NCBI GenBank assembly: GCA_009840385.1
Contig: VXNX01000003.1
Location: forward strand, 1-64,000
DNA: 64,000 bases
Direction: 5' to 3'
Source of the DNA: Candidatus Dadabacteria bacterium
GTDB taxonomy: Bacteria > Desulfobacterota_D > UBA1144 > Nemesobacterales > Nemesobacteraceae
Of this stretch, positions 50,625 through 59,820 are shown one piece after another. The notes below the pieces were generated by a model. The model worked only from the letters and a program-made list of their open reading frames with translations, made no database searches and had not been told where the DNA came from. Each line of letters starts with the position of its first letter. Position 1 is the first letter of the stretch. Both the position numbers and the translations under genes were made by a program.

Positions 50625-52754
50625 GTGCCAAGAAATTCTCTTAAAGGACTTAATTCTTCCCAGATCGAGGCCGTAACCCACGGAGAAGGTCCGCTGCTTG
50701 TGCTTGCGGGCCCAGGTTCTGGGAAAACCAGGGTAATAGCCCACCGCATTGCCTACCTGATAAATGACCTATCTGTTTCTCTCGGAGAGATTCTGGCCGT
50801 GACTTTTACCAACAAGGCGGCTGCGGAAATGAAAAAAAGAGCAGAAGAACTGGCAGGTGAGTGGACAAGCGGCATTTGGATCGGCACCTTCCACTCGATT
50901 TGTCTTCGGATTCTCAAGATGGAAGTGGATTTTCTTGAGGACTACACAAAGGATTTTGTTGTCTACGATCAGGACGATCAGCTGGGCCTGCTAAAAAGCT
51001 GCATGAAAGAGCTTGACTACGGAGAGAGCCTTTTTTCGCCCAAGGGTGTACTTTCCGAGTTTGACGCCGTTGAGAACAGAGGGGACGTATCTTTCAGGGA
51101 CGATTTTTACGGCCGCGCACTCAGGGAGCTTTATGATTTTTACAAAGATGAGTTAGTGAAGCGAAACGCCATGACGTTTAACGACCTGCTTCTTCAGGCA
51201 AACAGGCTTCTTTCTGAAAACGAGGGGGTTCGCGTTCGTTATCAGGACAGATTCTCTCATGTGCTTGTAGACGAATACCAGGATACAAATGTTTCCCAGT
51301 ACCGCTTCGCCAAGATTCTCTCGCAGCGCCACAGGAATCTTTTCGTGGTGGGTGATGACAGCCAGTCGATTTACGGATGGAGAGGAGCCGACATAAACAA
51401 TATTCTCAATTTTGAAAGAGACTTTCCCGGGGCGAGAGTCGTTAAGCTTGAGCGCAATTACCGCTCGACCTCCACAATACTCGGCATCGCGAACTCGGTG
51501 ATAAAGAAAAATCTGGGGAGAAAGGGAAAAAACCTCTGGACCGAAAATCCTGCGGGAGAAAAAGTGGTGGTTTTCAAGGCCGGCGACAATTCAGACGAAG
51601 CACGCTTTGTTGCGGAGCGGGTTTCGCATCTGGTCGAGTCCGGGAATTTCACCTGGGGTGATGTGGCGGTTTTTTACAGGGCCAACTTTCAGTCAAGGGT
51701 TATTGAGGAGGGTCTCAGCGCACAGAGAATTGCCTACAGGATCGTGTCTGGGGTCGGCTTTTATCAAAGGGCTGAGATAAAAGATATAATCGCTTACCTG
51801 CGGCTGATTCAAAACCCGAGGGATAATGTCAGCTTTGAGCGAATAGTCAACGTTCCGCCGAGAAAAATAGGGGAAGTTACGCTTCGGAAATTGCGCGAGA
51901 TCTCAGGAATCGGCGGATTCGCTCTTATGGACGCGATTGAATACTGCCAGAAGCAGGAACTTCTGTCTGGACAGGCTCTGCGTGCACTCTCCCGATTTCT
52001 CGACATGATAAGGGAGTTTGGTTCGGTGGCGCAAGACCAGCCTGCGGCAAAAGTGATCAGTACTCTTCTGGAGCGTACCGGTTATCTGGATTACTTGGGA
52101 AAAGAGCATCACAGGATGGAGAACGTAAAGGAGCTCTTGAACGCGGCCGAGGGCTTGGGGGAAATGACCCTTTCTGATTTTCTCGACCTAGTGTTGCTCG
52201 CTACGGATGAGGACAGGGGTGATTCTGGAGGGGAGAAGGTTTCTCTCATGACAATCCATGCGGCCAAAGGGCTTGAGTTTCCCGTGGTGTTCGTGGTCGG
52301 GGTAAACGAGGGCCTGCTTCCTCACCAGAGATCCATGGACAGCTTGGAAGGGCTTGAGGAGGAGAGAAGACTTTTTTATGTTGCGGTTACCCGCGCCAAG
52401 CGGTTGCTCCATGTCAGCTATGCTTCTTCGAGAGCCACTTCGGGCGGCGTGTACGGAGCCCGAAGATCACTCTTTCTGGATGATCTCCCGCCGGAGTATG
52501 TAGTCTACGAATCCCGCAGAAAAGATTTTTCCGGCAGCGAAAGCGATAGTTATTCCGATTTGCCTCCAGAAAAACCGTCGCGTGAGCCCGAAGATGCCGA
52601 TTGTAGCTTAAGGCCCGGCCAGAAGGTTACCCACACGATTTTCGGCCCCGGGGTCGTTAAACGGATCGATGGAAAGGGAAATGAGGCCGTGGTCACGGTT
52701 GTTTTTTCCGTATCCGGCGTGAAAAAAATCCTCGCGAGCTATCTTACCGCCTAG
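50625..52754 (+). CDS. UvrD/PcrA-type DNA helicase
   Basis: Superfamily 1A 3'-5' helicase acting in repair and replication-conflict resolution. The 709-residue protein has Walker A GPGSGKT at 29-35, VTFTNKAAAEM, VDEYQDTN (Walker B), GDDSQSIYGWRGA, LERNYRST and VSLMTIHAAKGLEF. The C-terminal HTIFGPGVVKRI segment is the Tudor-like RNA-polymerase-binding element of PcrA/UvrD. GTG 50625 is the start, only 19 bp after the tRNA. Its end overlaps the convergent selO gene by 4 bp. Confidence 0.92.
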   Translation: MPRNSLKGLNSSQIEAVTHGEGPLLVLAGPGSGKTRVIAHRIAYLINDLSVSLGEILAVTFTNKAAAEMKKRAEELAGEWTSGIWIGTFHSICLRILKMEVDFLEDYTKDFVVYDQDDQLGLLKSCMKELDYGESLFSPKGVLSEFDAVENRGDVSFRDDFYGRALRELYDFYKDELVKRNAMTFNDLLLQANRLLSENEGVRVRYQDRFSHVLVDEYQDTNVSQYRFAKILSQRHRNLFVVGDDSQSIYGWRGADINNILNFERDFPGARVVKLERNYRSTSTILGIANSVIKKNLGRKGKNLWTENPAGEKVVVFKAGDNSDEARFVAERVSHLVESGNFTWGDVAVFYRANFQSRVIEEGLSAQRIAYRIVSGVGFYQRAEIKDIIAYLRLIQNPRDNVSFERIVNVPPRKIGEVTLRKLREISGIGGFALMDAIEYCQKQELLSGQALRALSRFLDMIREFGSVAQDQPAAKVISTLLERTGYLDYLGKEHHRMENVKELLNAAEGLGEMTLSDFLDLVLLATDEDRGDSGGEKVSLMTIHAAKGLEFPVVFVVGVNEGLLPHQRSMDSLEGLEEERRLFYVAVTRAKRLLHVSYASSRATSGGVYGARRSLFLDDLPPEYVVYESRRKDFSGSESDSYSDLPPEKPSREPEDADCSLRPGQKVTHTIFGPGVVKRIDGKGNEAVVTVVFSVSGVKKILASYLTA

Positions 52755-54226
52755 GAGAGGCAACTTACTACGAGGTCCTTTGCCCACTCTGGGGAGGGGG
52801 CCGCATAGCTTTCGTGCTCCGGCTGATCCGAGAAGGGGTTCTCAAAGATCTTCCTTACTTTTTCTATCTCCGAGTAGTTTTCTTGCTCCAGAGCCTCCTT
52901 TATGGCGGTTTCCATTAGATAGTTTCTCAAGACGTACTTGGGATTAACTGAATCCATGAGCTCTTTTCTCTCGTGGTCGGGAAGCGAATTTTCCCGAAGC
53001 TCTCCGGCGTACTCAGAGAACCACTGCCGCCACTTCTCGGATGTTTCGGAGAGTTCTTTTAGCCATGGATTTTCCCCGAAAGAGCCGTCACACCCTACGT
53101 CCGAGATATTTCTAAGAAAGATATGGTAGTCCGTATCGGATTCAGCGAGCATGCCTAGAGTTTTTTCGATGAATCGCAGAGATTCCTTTTTTTCTTCTTC
53201 AAAACCGAACTTGCGCAGCATGAGATCCCTGTAGGTTGCAGAAAACGTCTTGTTGTAGGCCTCAATCGCGTTCTGGGCCTGCTTTTCATCCACCAGAGCG
53301 TCAAGACATTTTACGAATTTCTCGAGGTTCCACCGCGCGATCGCGGGCTGGTTTGCGTAGCTGTACCTGCCGAAATGGTCCGAGTGGTTCGGTACATAGT
53401 CCCTGTCAAACATCTCCAAAAATCCATACGGTCCGTAATCGAGAGTGAGGCCCGTTATAGACATGTTGTCGGTGTTCATTACTCCGTGTGTGAAGCCGAA
53501 AGCCTGCCACTTTGCGATCGTGGACGCTGTTCTCTCGGCAACGGCACGAAGAAAAAGCCCGTAGCCTTCTTTTGTCCGGCGAGGGATTTCGGGGTAGTGG
53601 CGGGCGATTACGTAATCCGCGAGTATCCGGATGTTTTCCTCCTGTCCCAAGTGATAAAAGCCTTCGAACGAACCGAAGCGCACGTGAGTCTCCGCCACCC
53701 GGAGCATCATCGCTGCGGGCTCTTTGGTTTCCCTCTCGATTTTCTCCGTGCTCCCCACTATGCAAAGCGCCCTTGTGGAGGGAATTCCCAGATGATGGAG
53801 AGCCTCGCTTCCCAGGTATTCCCTTATGGAGGACTTGAGCGTGGCTCTTCCGTCAAAGCCTCTTGAGAATCTGGTCGCGCCGCATCCCTTGAGGTGAAGA
53901 TCCCATCTGCGGCCGCGCTCGTCGATTATCTGCCCGAGCAGAAGAGCTCTTCCGTCTCCAAGGTGCGGGTTGTAGACGCCGAACTGCCATCCAGCATAAT
54001 ACATTGCCAGAGGGTCTGCGCCCGCAAGAGACCTTTTCCCGCAGAGGTACTCGGCCGCAAGGGGGTTTTGCCCTTCGCTGGGATCTACGCCCAACTCCGT
54101 TGCTAGGTTCCCGTTAAACGCCACCATGTGGGGTTTTTGGAAGGGAAGCGGGTCTTTTTTTTGGTAGAACTCGGGTGGTAGTTCCGCGTAGGCGTTTTCA
54201 AAGCGAAGATCTGTTATTTTCCTCAT
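52751..54226 (-). CDS. selO: Protein adenylyltransferase SelO (YdiU/UPF0061)
   Basis: Pseudokinase-fold enzyme that transfers AMP to protein hydroxyls, linked to redox stress. The 491-residue protein has LGQIIDERGRRWDLHLKG near 107, the nucleotide-flipped site elements TRFSRGFDGRATLKSSIREYLGSEA, and metal-site GVMNTDNMSITG followed by LDYGPYGFLE. Mitochondrial and most bacterial SelO end in a selenocysteine or cysteine; the C-terminus here ends VVSCLS, with Cys third from the end. Confidence 0.92.
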   Translation of the reverse strand: MRKITDLRFENAYAELPPEFYQKKDPLPFQKPHMVAFNGNLATELGVDPSEGQNPLAAEYLCGKRSLAGADPLAMYYAGWQFGVYNPHLGDGRALLLGQIIDERGRRWDLHLKGCGATRFSRGFDGRATLKSSIREYLGSEALHHLGIPSTRALCIVGSTEKIERETKEPAAMMLRVAETHVRFGSFEGFYHLGQEENIRILADYVIARHYPEIPRRTKEGYGLFLRAVAERTASTIAKWQAFGFTHGVMNTDNMSITGLTLDYGPYGFLEMFDRDYVPNHSDHFGRYSYANQPAIARWNLEKFVKCLDALVDEKQAQNAIEAYNKTFSATYRDLMLRKFGFEEEKKESLRFIEKTLGMLAESDTDYHIFLRNISDVGCDGSFGENPWLKELSETSEKWRQWFSEYAGELRENSLPDHERKELMDSVNPKYVLRNYLMETAIKEALEQENYSEIEKVRKIFENPFSDQPEHESYAAPSPEWAKDLVVSCLS

Positions 54227-54357
54227 CTTGGGGCATCCCCTGCCGCTTGGTTACTGGATTATATTAGCAGAATACAGGGAGCCGGGAAAAGTTCCGGTCG
54301 TTGTGGATGGGATATCCACTAGTCCTATAAGGAAGTATAATATTCTCTGGAGAGAGC

Positions 54358-54642
54358 ATGAAGTACAGAAAAAACAAGATAAAAACCGAACATTCGATAA
54401 TAAAAGGACTACGGCGTTTTCTCGAGGACAACATCTCGGACCTTGACTACGTGACGGGAATCATTCCCGGGGAGATAAAGGTCGGCCGTGCCACCGGGGA
54501 GAGACTCGCGGTGAGCTACAAGTACAGCACCCGAAGCGGTGCCAAGCTCATAGCGAGAAGCGGCACCTCGGTGCAGGAGGTGTTCATCATCACGAACAAC
54601 CCCGAGGAGCTGAAAACGGTTATAGAGCTTTCAGGCAAATGA
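54358..54642 (+). CDS. DUF2103-like small protein
   Basis: The 94-residue soluble basic protein has HSIIKGLRRFLED near 12, GIIPGEIKVGRATG near 34, and KLIARSGTSVQEVFIIT near 63, resembling the DUF2103 family of predicted metal-binding proteins. Function unknown. ATG 54358 follows GGAGAGAG, and a TATAAT lies at 54336-54341. It overlaps the convergent dnaE end by 12 bp. Confidence 0.68.
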   Translation: MKYRKNKIKTEHSIIKGLRRFLEDNISDLDYVTGIIPGEIKVGRATGERLAVSYKYSTRSGAKLIARSGTSVQEVFIITNNPEELKTVIELSGK

Positions 54643-57600
54643 GCTTTCCCTGAGAGTCACTGCGCCTTCCCCGAGTAGCCCCTCCACGTTTTCTATAAGC
54701 TCATCCCCGAAGTCAACCTTGCAGTTTCCGACTCTCAAGACGGCCTCTGAGTGGTCGGTTTTCATATCTATTATCACGGTTGAGCCTCCCGGGAATTTCT
54801 CGAGTATCTCTCTCAGGCTGAGAATGCTCTGTTCGCTAGCGGATTCAGAAGAGATGCTTATGCAGACCGCGGAGTTAGTTCTGGCTTCCTTGAGCGAGGA
54901 AATATCGCTTGCCAGAAGGCGTATCTTCTCATCCGAGACTTCAACCCTTCCCTTGACTATTATCGGCTCGACCTTCTGCTCCAGGAGCACCCGCGACTTC
55001 TGAAGGGTGTCGTTAAAAACGATTGCTTCGGTTAGGCCGTTTAGATCTTCAAGGGTCAGGTAACCGATAAGGCTGGTTCCCTTTTTGGTGTTTTTGATCT
55101 CGATTGATCTCACCACACCGGCTATTCTCACTTCCGAGCCGTCTTTTGCCTGCTTTATGGATTCTGCATCGTGAAGGAGACTGTATTTTTCAAGCTCGGA
55201 AGAATACTTTTGGAGAGGGTGGGAGGATATGAAAAACCCGAGCACATCAAGTTCGTTCTCGATCCTGATGCGGTTGTCCCATGGTTCTCTTTCCGCAAGC
55301 GTCGGGGCTGCCACGGAATTTGGAAGGTCAAACAGCATTCCCTGTCCGTTTGCCGAGGTGTGTTGCTTTATGGAGTTGTAGCCCAGCAGGGACTCGCAGG
55401 AAGCAAACAGCCGTGCCCTGTTGGATTCGAGGGAATCGAACGCTCCTCCTCTTATCAGGCTTTCAAATGCCTTTCTGTTAAGTTTTCTCGAATCCACTCT
55501 GGCGCAGAAGTCAAAGACGGATTCGAATTCCCCGTCTTTTTCCCTGCTGCTGACTATTTCCTCTGTCAGGCTGTCGCCGACGTATTTGATCGCTGTGAAC
55601 CCGAACCGTATTTTTCCTTCCGAAACCGTAAATCCCGAGGAGCTTCGGTTTATGTCGGGCTGCAGCACGTCGATTCCGAGTTTTCTGCATTCTGTTATGC
55701 CGGAGATCACCTTGTCCATGTTATTAGCCTCTACGGACATGAAAGCGGCCATGAATTCGGCCGGGTAGTGTGCCTTTAGATAGGCTGTCTGGTAGGTGAT
55801 CATGGCGTAGGCGGCGCTGTGGCTCTTATTGAAGGAGTACTCGGCGAATTTTTCCAAGGTGTCGAAAAGCTCGGCGGCTTTTTTAGGCTCGATGCCTTTT
55901 TTCTCTGCTCCCGTGAGAAACCTTTTGCGCTGGGCTCTCATTTCGCTTGATTTCTTTTTGCCCATGGCCCTTCGAAGAAGATCCGCTTCTCCCATGGTAA
56001 AGCCCGCGAGCTCGCTTGCCGTCTGCATTATCTGTTCCTGGTAAACGAAAAGGCCATAGGTCTCTCCCAGTATTTCCTGGAGCGCCGGGTGAGGGAAATC
56101 CACCTTTTCCCCGCCTTTTCTCCGGGTGAATTCTTCCGCCATGCCGCTGTCAAGAGGACCGGGACGGTAAAGCGCCAGAGCGGCCGTTATGTCCTCGAAC
56201 TCCGTGGGCCGAAGTCTGGCGAGAAGGTCTTTCATTCCCGATGATTCAACCTGAAATATTCCCATGGTCGCGCCTTCGCGCAGCAGAGCGTAGACCTTCG
56301 GGTCGTCAAGGGGAACCTTGTCCAGATCAAATTCTTTTTCATTCTCCCGGACGTACTTTACCGCCTTGTCGATTATGGTAAGGGTCTTTAGTCCGAGGAA
56401 ATCGAATTTCACGTACCCCAGCTTCTCTATAGAACTCATGTCGAACTGGGTCACGATCTCGTTTTTGCTCCCCTTGTAAAGGGGGATGTAATCGGCAAGC
56501 GGTTCGTTCGATATCACGACTCCCGCGGCGTGGGTAGAGGAATGGCGCACCATGTTCTCAAGCGATCTCGCCAGCTCCACCACTTCGGCAAGCTGCTTGT
56601 TCTCGGAGAGGCGCTCTTTTATTTCCTTTACCCTGTTTACGGCCTCCTCTATGCTGAACACCTTTCCCCGGAAAGAGGGAACCAGTTTCGAGAGCCGGTC
56701 GACTTCGGAGTACGCAAGTCCCATGACTCTCCCCACGTCTTTTATCACGGCTTTTGAGGACATGGTTCCGAAGGTGCCAATCTGGGCCACCTTGTCCGCC
56801 CCGTATTTCTCCGTCACGTATCTTATGAGTTCATCCCGATGCTCCCCGCAGAAATCAACGTCTATATCCGGCATGCTTACCCTCTCGGGATTAAGAAACC
56901 TCTCAAAAATAAGGTTATGCCTTATGGGATCCATAGCCGTTATGCCTAGGGCGTAGGCGACTAGGCTCCCTGCTGCGCTTCCCCGACCGGGGCCGACCGG
57001 GATATCGTTTTTCTTCGCGTGGAATATGAAGTCTGAAACCACGAGGAAATACGCTGAGAATCCCATCTTGCAGATGGTGTCAAGCTCCGAGCGGAGACGC
57101 TCCCGGTAGGCCTCGTGGTCCTCTTCCGGTATTTCGTTTTCCCGGAGTATTCTCTCGAGATTTTTGCCTGAGATCTCCCGTATGAATTCGTCAAGAGACT
57201 TTCCCTCCGGAGGGACGTATTCGGGGAATCTGTACCCGTCGCTTTTGAATTCGAAGTCGCAGCGCTCAGAAATTCTCACCGCCTCTTCAAGCGCGTCCTC
57301 AAAGCCCTCCATGTCACGGGCCATTTCCTCCCTTGTCTTAACGTAGAAGTCATCGCTTTGGAACCTCATTCTTTTCTGGTCCGCCACCATGCTCCCTGTC
57401 TGGATGCACAGAAGTGCGTCGTGCGACTTGTAGTCCTCCCTGGTGAGAAAATGGCAGTCGTTGGTAGCGGCGAGCTTTATGCCGAGGCGCTCGCCGATTC
57501 TTCGAAGACCCCGGTTGATCCTGCGCTGCTCCTCAAGAGCGATTGCCTGGACTTCAAGATAGTAGCGGTCTCCGAATATCTCCTTGTAGATCGAAGCGAT

Positions 57601-58068
57601 TTTTGTCTGTTCCTTTAAGTCCTTTTTGAAAATTGCCTGGGAAAGTTCACTGCTCATGCACCCGGAGAGGACTATGAGTCCCTCGTTGTGCTCAGCCAGC
57701 ATCTCGTGGTCAACGCGCGGGCGGCGGTAAAAACCTTCGAAGTATCCCTTAGTTACGAGCCTTGAGAGGTTCCTGTATCCCTGCTCGTTCATGCAGAGCA
57801 CGGTCAGGTGGTAGTTTTTTCCGTCAGAAGGCTTCTCAAGCTTGAGAGTGGGGGTTACGTAGAGCTCGCATCCTATTATGGGCTTTACGCCCCCGGCTTT
57901 TGCTTTTTCGAAAAACTCGTAGGCGCCGAAGAGATTTCCGTGATCGGTGACTGCGACGGCGGGCATGGAGTGGCTCTCGGCTCTTTCGATCAGCTCGTCG
58001 AACTTTATCGAACCGTCAAGAAGCGAGTACTGCGAATGTAAATGTAGGTGAACGAAGGAGTCTGCCAT
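54631..58068 (-). CDS. dnaE: DNA polymerase III alpha subunit
   Basis: Replicative polymerase catalytic subunit. The 1145-residue protein has an N-terminal PHP domain (FVHLHLHSQYSLLDG; TDHGNLFG), polymerase palm acids in MPDIDVDF near 400, RHSSTHAAGVVI, a helix-hairpin-helix region (GMGKKKS-type lattice), and a C-terminal OB domain (VRIAGVVRSIEIKNTKKG). Full length for DnaE1. It stands alone, divergent from the CYTH-CHAD gene. Confidence 0.95.
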   Translation of the reverse strand: MADSFVHLHLHSQYSLLDGSIKFDELIERAESHSMPAVAVTDHGNLFGAYEFFEKAKAGGVKPIIGCELYVTPTLKLEKPSDGKNYHLTVLCMNEQGYRNLSRLVTKGYFEGFYRRPRVDHEMLAEHNEGLIVLSGCMSSELSQAIFKKDLKEQTKIASIYKEIFGDRYYLEVQAIALEEQRRINRGLRRIGERLGIKLAATNDCHFLTREDYKSHDALLCIQTGSMVADQKRMRFQSDDFYVKTREEMARDMEGFEDALEEAVRISERCDFEFKSDGYRFPEYVPPEGKSLDEFIREISGKNLERILRENEIPEEDHEAYRERLRSELDTICKMGFSAYFLVVSDFIFHAKKNDIPVGPGRGSAAGSLVAYALGITAMDPIRHNLIFERFLNPERVSMPDIDVDFCGEHRDELIRYVTEKYGADKVAQIGTFGTMSSKAVIKDVGRVMGLAYSEVDRLSKLVPSFRGKVFSIEEAVNRVKEIKERLSENKQLAEVVELARSLENMVRHSSTHAAGVVISNEPLADYIPLYKGSKNEIVTQFDMSSIEKLGYVKFDFLGLKTLTIIDKAVKYVRENEKEFDLDKVPLDDPKVYALLREGATMGIFQVESSGMKDLLARLRPTEFEDITAALALYRPGPLDSGMAEEFTRRKGGEKVDFPHPALQEILGETYGLFVYQEQIMQTASELAGFTMGEADLLRRAMGKKKSSEMRAQRKRFLTGAEKKGIEPKKAAELFDTLEKFAEYSFNKSHSAAYAMITYQTAYLKAHYPAEFMAAFMSVEANNMDKVISGITECRKLGIDVLQPDINRSSSGFTVSEGKIRFGFTAIKYVGDSLTEEIVSSREKDGEFESVFDFCARVDSRKLNRKAFESLIRGGAFDSLESNRARLFASCESLLGYNSIKQHTSANGQGMLFDLPNSVAAPTLAEREPWDNRIRIENELDVLGFFISSHPLQKYSSELEKYSLLHDAESIKQAKDGSEVRIAGVVRSIEIKNTKKGTSLIGYLTLEDLNGLTEAIVFNDTLQKSRVLLEQKVEPIIVKGRVEVSDEKIRLLASDISSLKEARTNSAVCISISSESASEQSILSLREILEKFPGGSTVIIDMKTDHSEAVLRVGNCKVDFGDELIENVEGLLGEGAVTLRESSFA

Positions 58069-58196
58069 CGCGGGTTACTGAATTATACATTTTTCCTCGG
58101 TTTCATCCAGTAGTGGGAGAAAATGACAACCGGGTTTTAATCAAGTAAATTAAAGAGTCCGGTTACGGACAAAACGGGTGGTTAAATCTTTACGTC

Positions 58197-59732
58197 ATGC
58201 ACGAGGAAACGGAGCTCAAGCTCTCCCTTTCGCCTTCCGTGGCGAGTCGGATTCTACGCTACAAGGGACTCAGGCCCCACCGCAAGGGCCGCCGCGTAAA
58301 GCGCCATCTAGTGAGCACCTATTTCGATACTCCCCGCCATGCGCTTAGAAAATCCGACATAGTGCTTCGGGTGCGCGATAACGGCAAGGGCAGGGAGCAG
58401 ACCGTGAAAGCGCCGTTCCAGGGCCCCGCGGGCCTCCAGAATTTCCGCGAATGGACCGTGCCGGTAAACGGTGACTGTCCTAATCTCTGTGCGGTGGACG
58501 ACCCTGCGCTCTCGCGCAAGCTTTCCCGCCGGCGTTACGAAAAGCGCCTGCGTCCAGTGTTCACAACGGACTTTGAGCGCGAAGCGGTTTATATCAGGAC
58601 CAATGGTACCGAATTCGAGCTTGCGGTTGATCAGGGGGTGATTTGCGCCGAGACGCGCGGGGGACGCGTAGAGGAACGTATCTGCGAAGCGGAATTCGAA
58701 CTGCTCTCAGGCGACCCGGCTCACATGTTCGATATAGCACTTGAGCTCTGCGAAACTTACGACATACGGCTCGGTCATCTTACCAAGGCGCAGAGGGGTT
58801 ATGCACTTGCGAGGCCGGCCCTTCGGCCAAGACCCCTTAAGGCCCCGAAGGTTGCGCTCACAGAGGAGATGAGCGTGGGAGAGGCGTTTAATTTCATCAT
58901 CTCGGGCGCCCTTGAACACATGTTCGCAAACGAGATTCCGACCCTCGAGGGTAAAGCAGAAGGGGTGCACCAGACGAGGGTGGCGATGAGGCGTGTGCGC
59001 GCGGCGCTTCGCGCTTTCAAGAGAATACTTCCCTACGACAAGAGAAAGGCGTTTAACGGAGAGTTCCGATGGTTTCAGCAACGACTGGCTCCGGCCCGCG
59101 ACTGGCAGGTCTTTTTGAGCGAAACGCTTCCAAAGATAGCCGCTGTCGCTCCCGAGCAGGAAGAGGTGATAAAGCGTCTTCGGCGCATCGCGCGCGCCGA
59201 GCGCCGCCGCGCCGTGGGAGACGCTGCCGCTTACCTTGAGAGCCGCCGCTACGCCCGGCTGCTTCTTCAGTTCGAGCGATGGATTGCGTCTTTAGAGAAA
59301 GAAATCGGTTCCAAGGCTTTCGATCAGCCGGTAAAGCCGTTTGCAAAAAGCGTGCTCAGGAGAACGTGGCGCTATTTTCTCGAGGATACGAGGCCTCTTT
59401 CGCGCCTTCCTGACGAGGATCTTCACGAAATAAGAAAGCGGGGGAAAAAGGCCCGCTACGCAACGCAGTTTTTTAACTCGCTCTGGAGCGGTCCCGAGGT
59501 TCCGCCCTTCATGAAACTCATGGGACGCTTCCAGGACAGCCTTGGAAAGACAAACGACGCGATAGTCGCGCGGCATATCCTCGCGGCGGTCAAGCCCGGG
59601 AGGCTTGATCCCTCGGTAATCCGCCTCGCGCAGGAATGGTCCCAGGCCCGGGTCAGAAAGTGCCTTCGCACGGCGCAGCCGCAGTGGAGGCGCCTCGGGA
59701 GGATTACCCCGTTTTGGGAGACGGCGCGGTGA
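58197..59732 (+). CDS. CYTH-CHAD domain protein (polyphosphate-linked)
   Basis: The 511-residue protein has an N-terminal CYTH domain (about 1-205) with the ExExK signature at Glu4, Glu6 and Lys8, basic strands (STYFDTP) and EAEFELL. A CHAD domain (about 225-500) rich in His/Arg follows (GVHQTRVAMRRVRAALRAFKR; LHEIRKRGKKARYA). CYTH proteins of this group hydrolyse inorganic triphosphate; CHAD domains bind polyphosphate. It is the first of three co-directional polyphosphate genes with ppk and ppx. Confidence 0.9.
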   Translation: MHEETELKLSLSPSVASRILRYKGLRPHRKGRRVKRHLVSTYFDTPRHALRKSDIVLRVRDNGKGREQTVKAPFQGPAGLQNFREWTVPVNGDCPNLCAVDDPALSRKLSRRRYEKRLRPVFTTDFEREAVYIRTNGTEFELAVDQGVICAETRGGRVEERICEAEFELLSGDPAHMFDIALELCETYDIRLGHLTKAQRGYALARPALRPRPLKAPKVALTEEMSVGEAFNFIISGALEHMFANEIPTLEGKAEGVHQTRVAMRRVRAALRAFKRILPYDKRKAFNGEFRWFQQRLAPARDWQVFLSETLPKIAAVAPEQEEVIKRLRRIARAERRRAVGDAAAYLESRRYARLLLQFERWIASLEKEIGSKAFDQPVKPFAKSVLRRTWRYFLEDTRPLSRLPDEDLHEIRKRGKKARYATQFFNSLWSGPEVPPFMKLMGRFQDSLGKTNDAIVARHILAAVKPGRLDPSVIRLAQEWSQARVRKCLRTAQPQWRRLGRITPFWETAR

Positions 59733-59820
59733 GTCCGACTTTTCACGCGCCGGGTAATTATGTAAACTCACGGATTGTGGGTGTTAAGACGCAGAATGTT
59801 ATCGCCTAGGGAGACTGCAG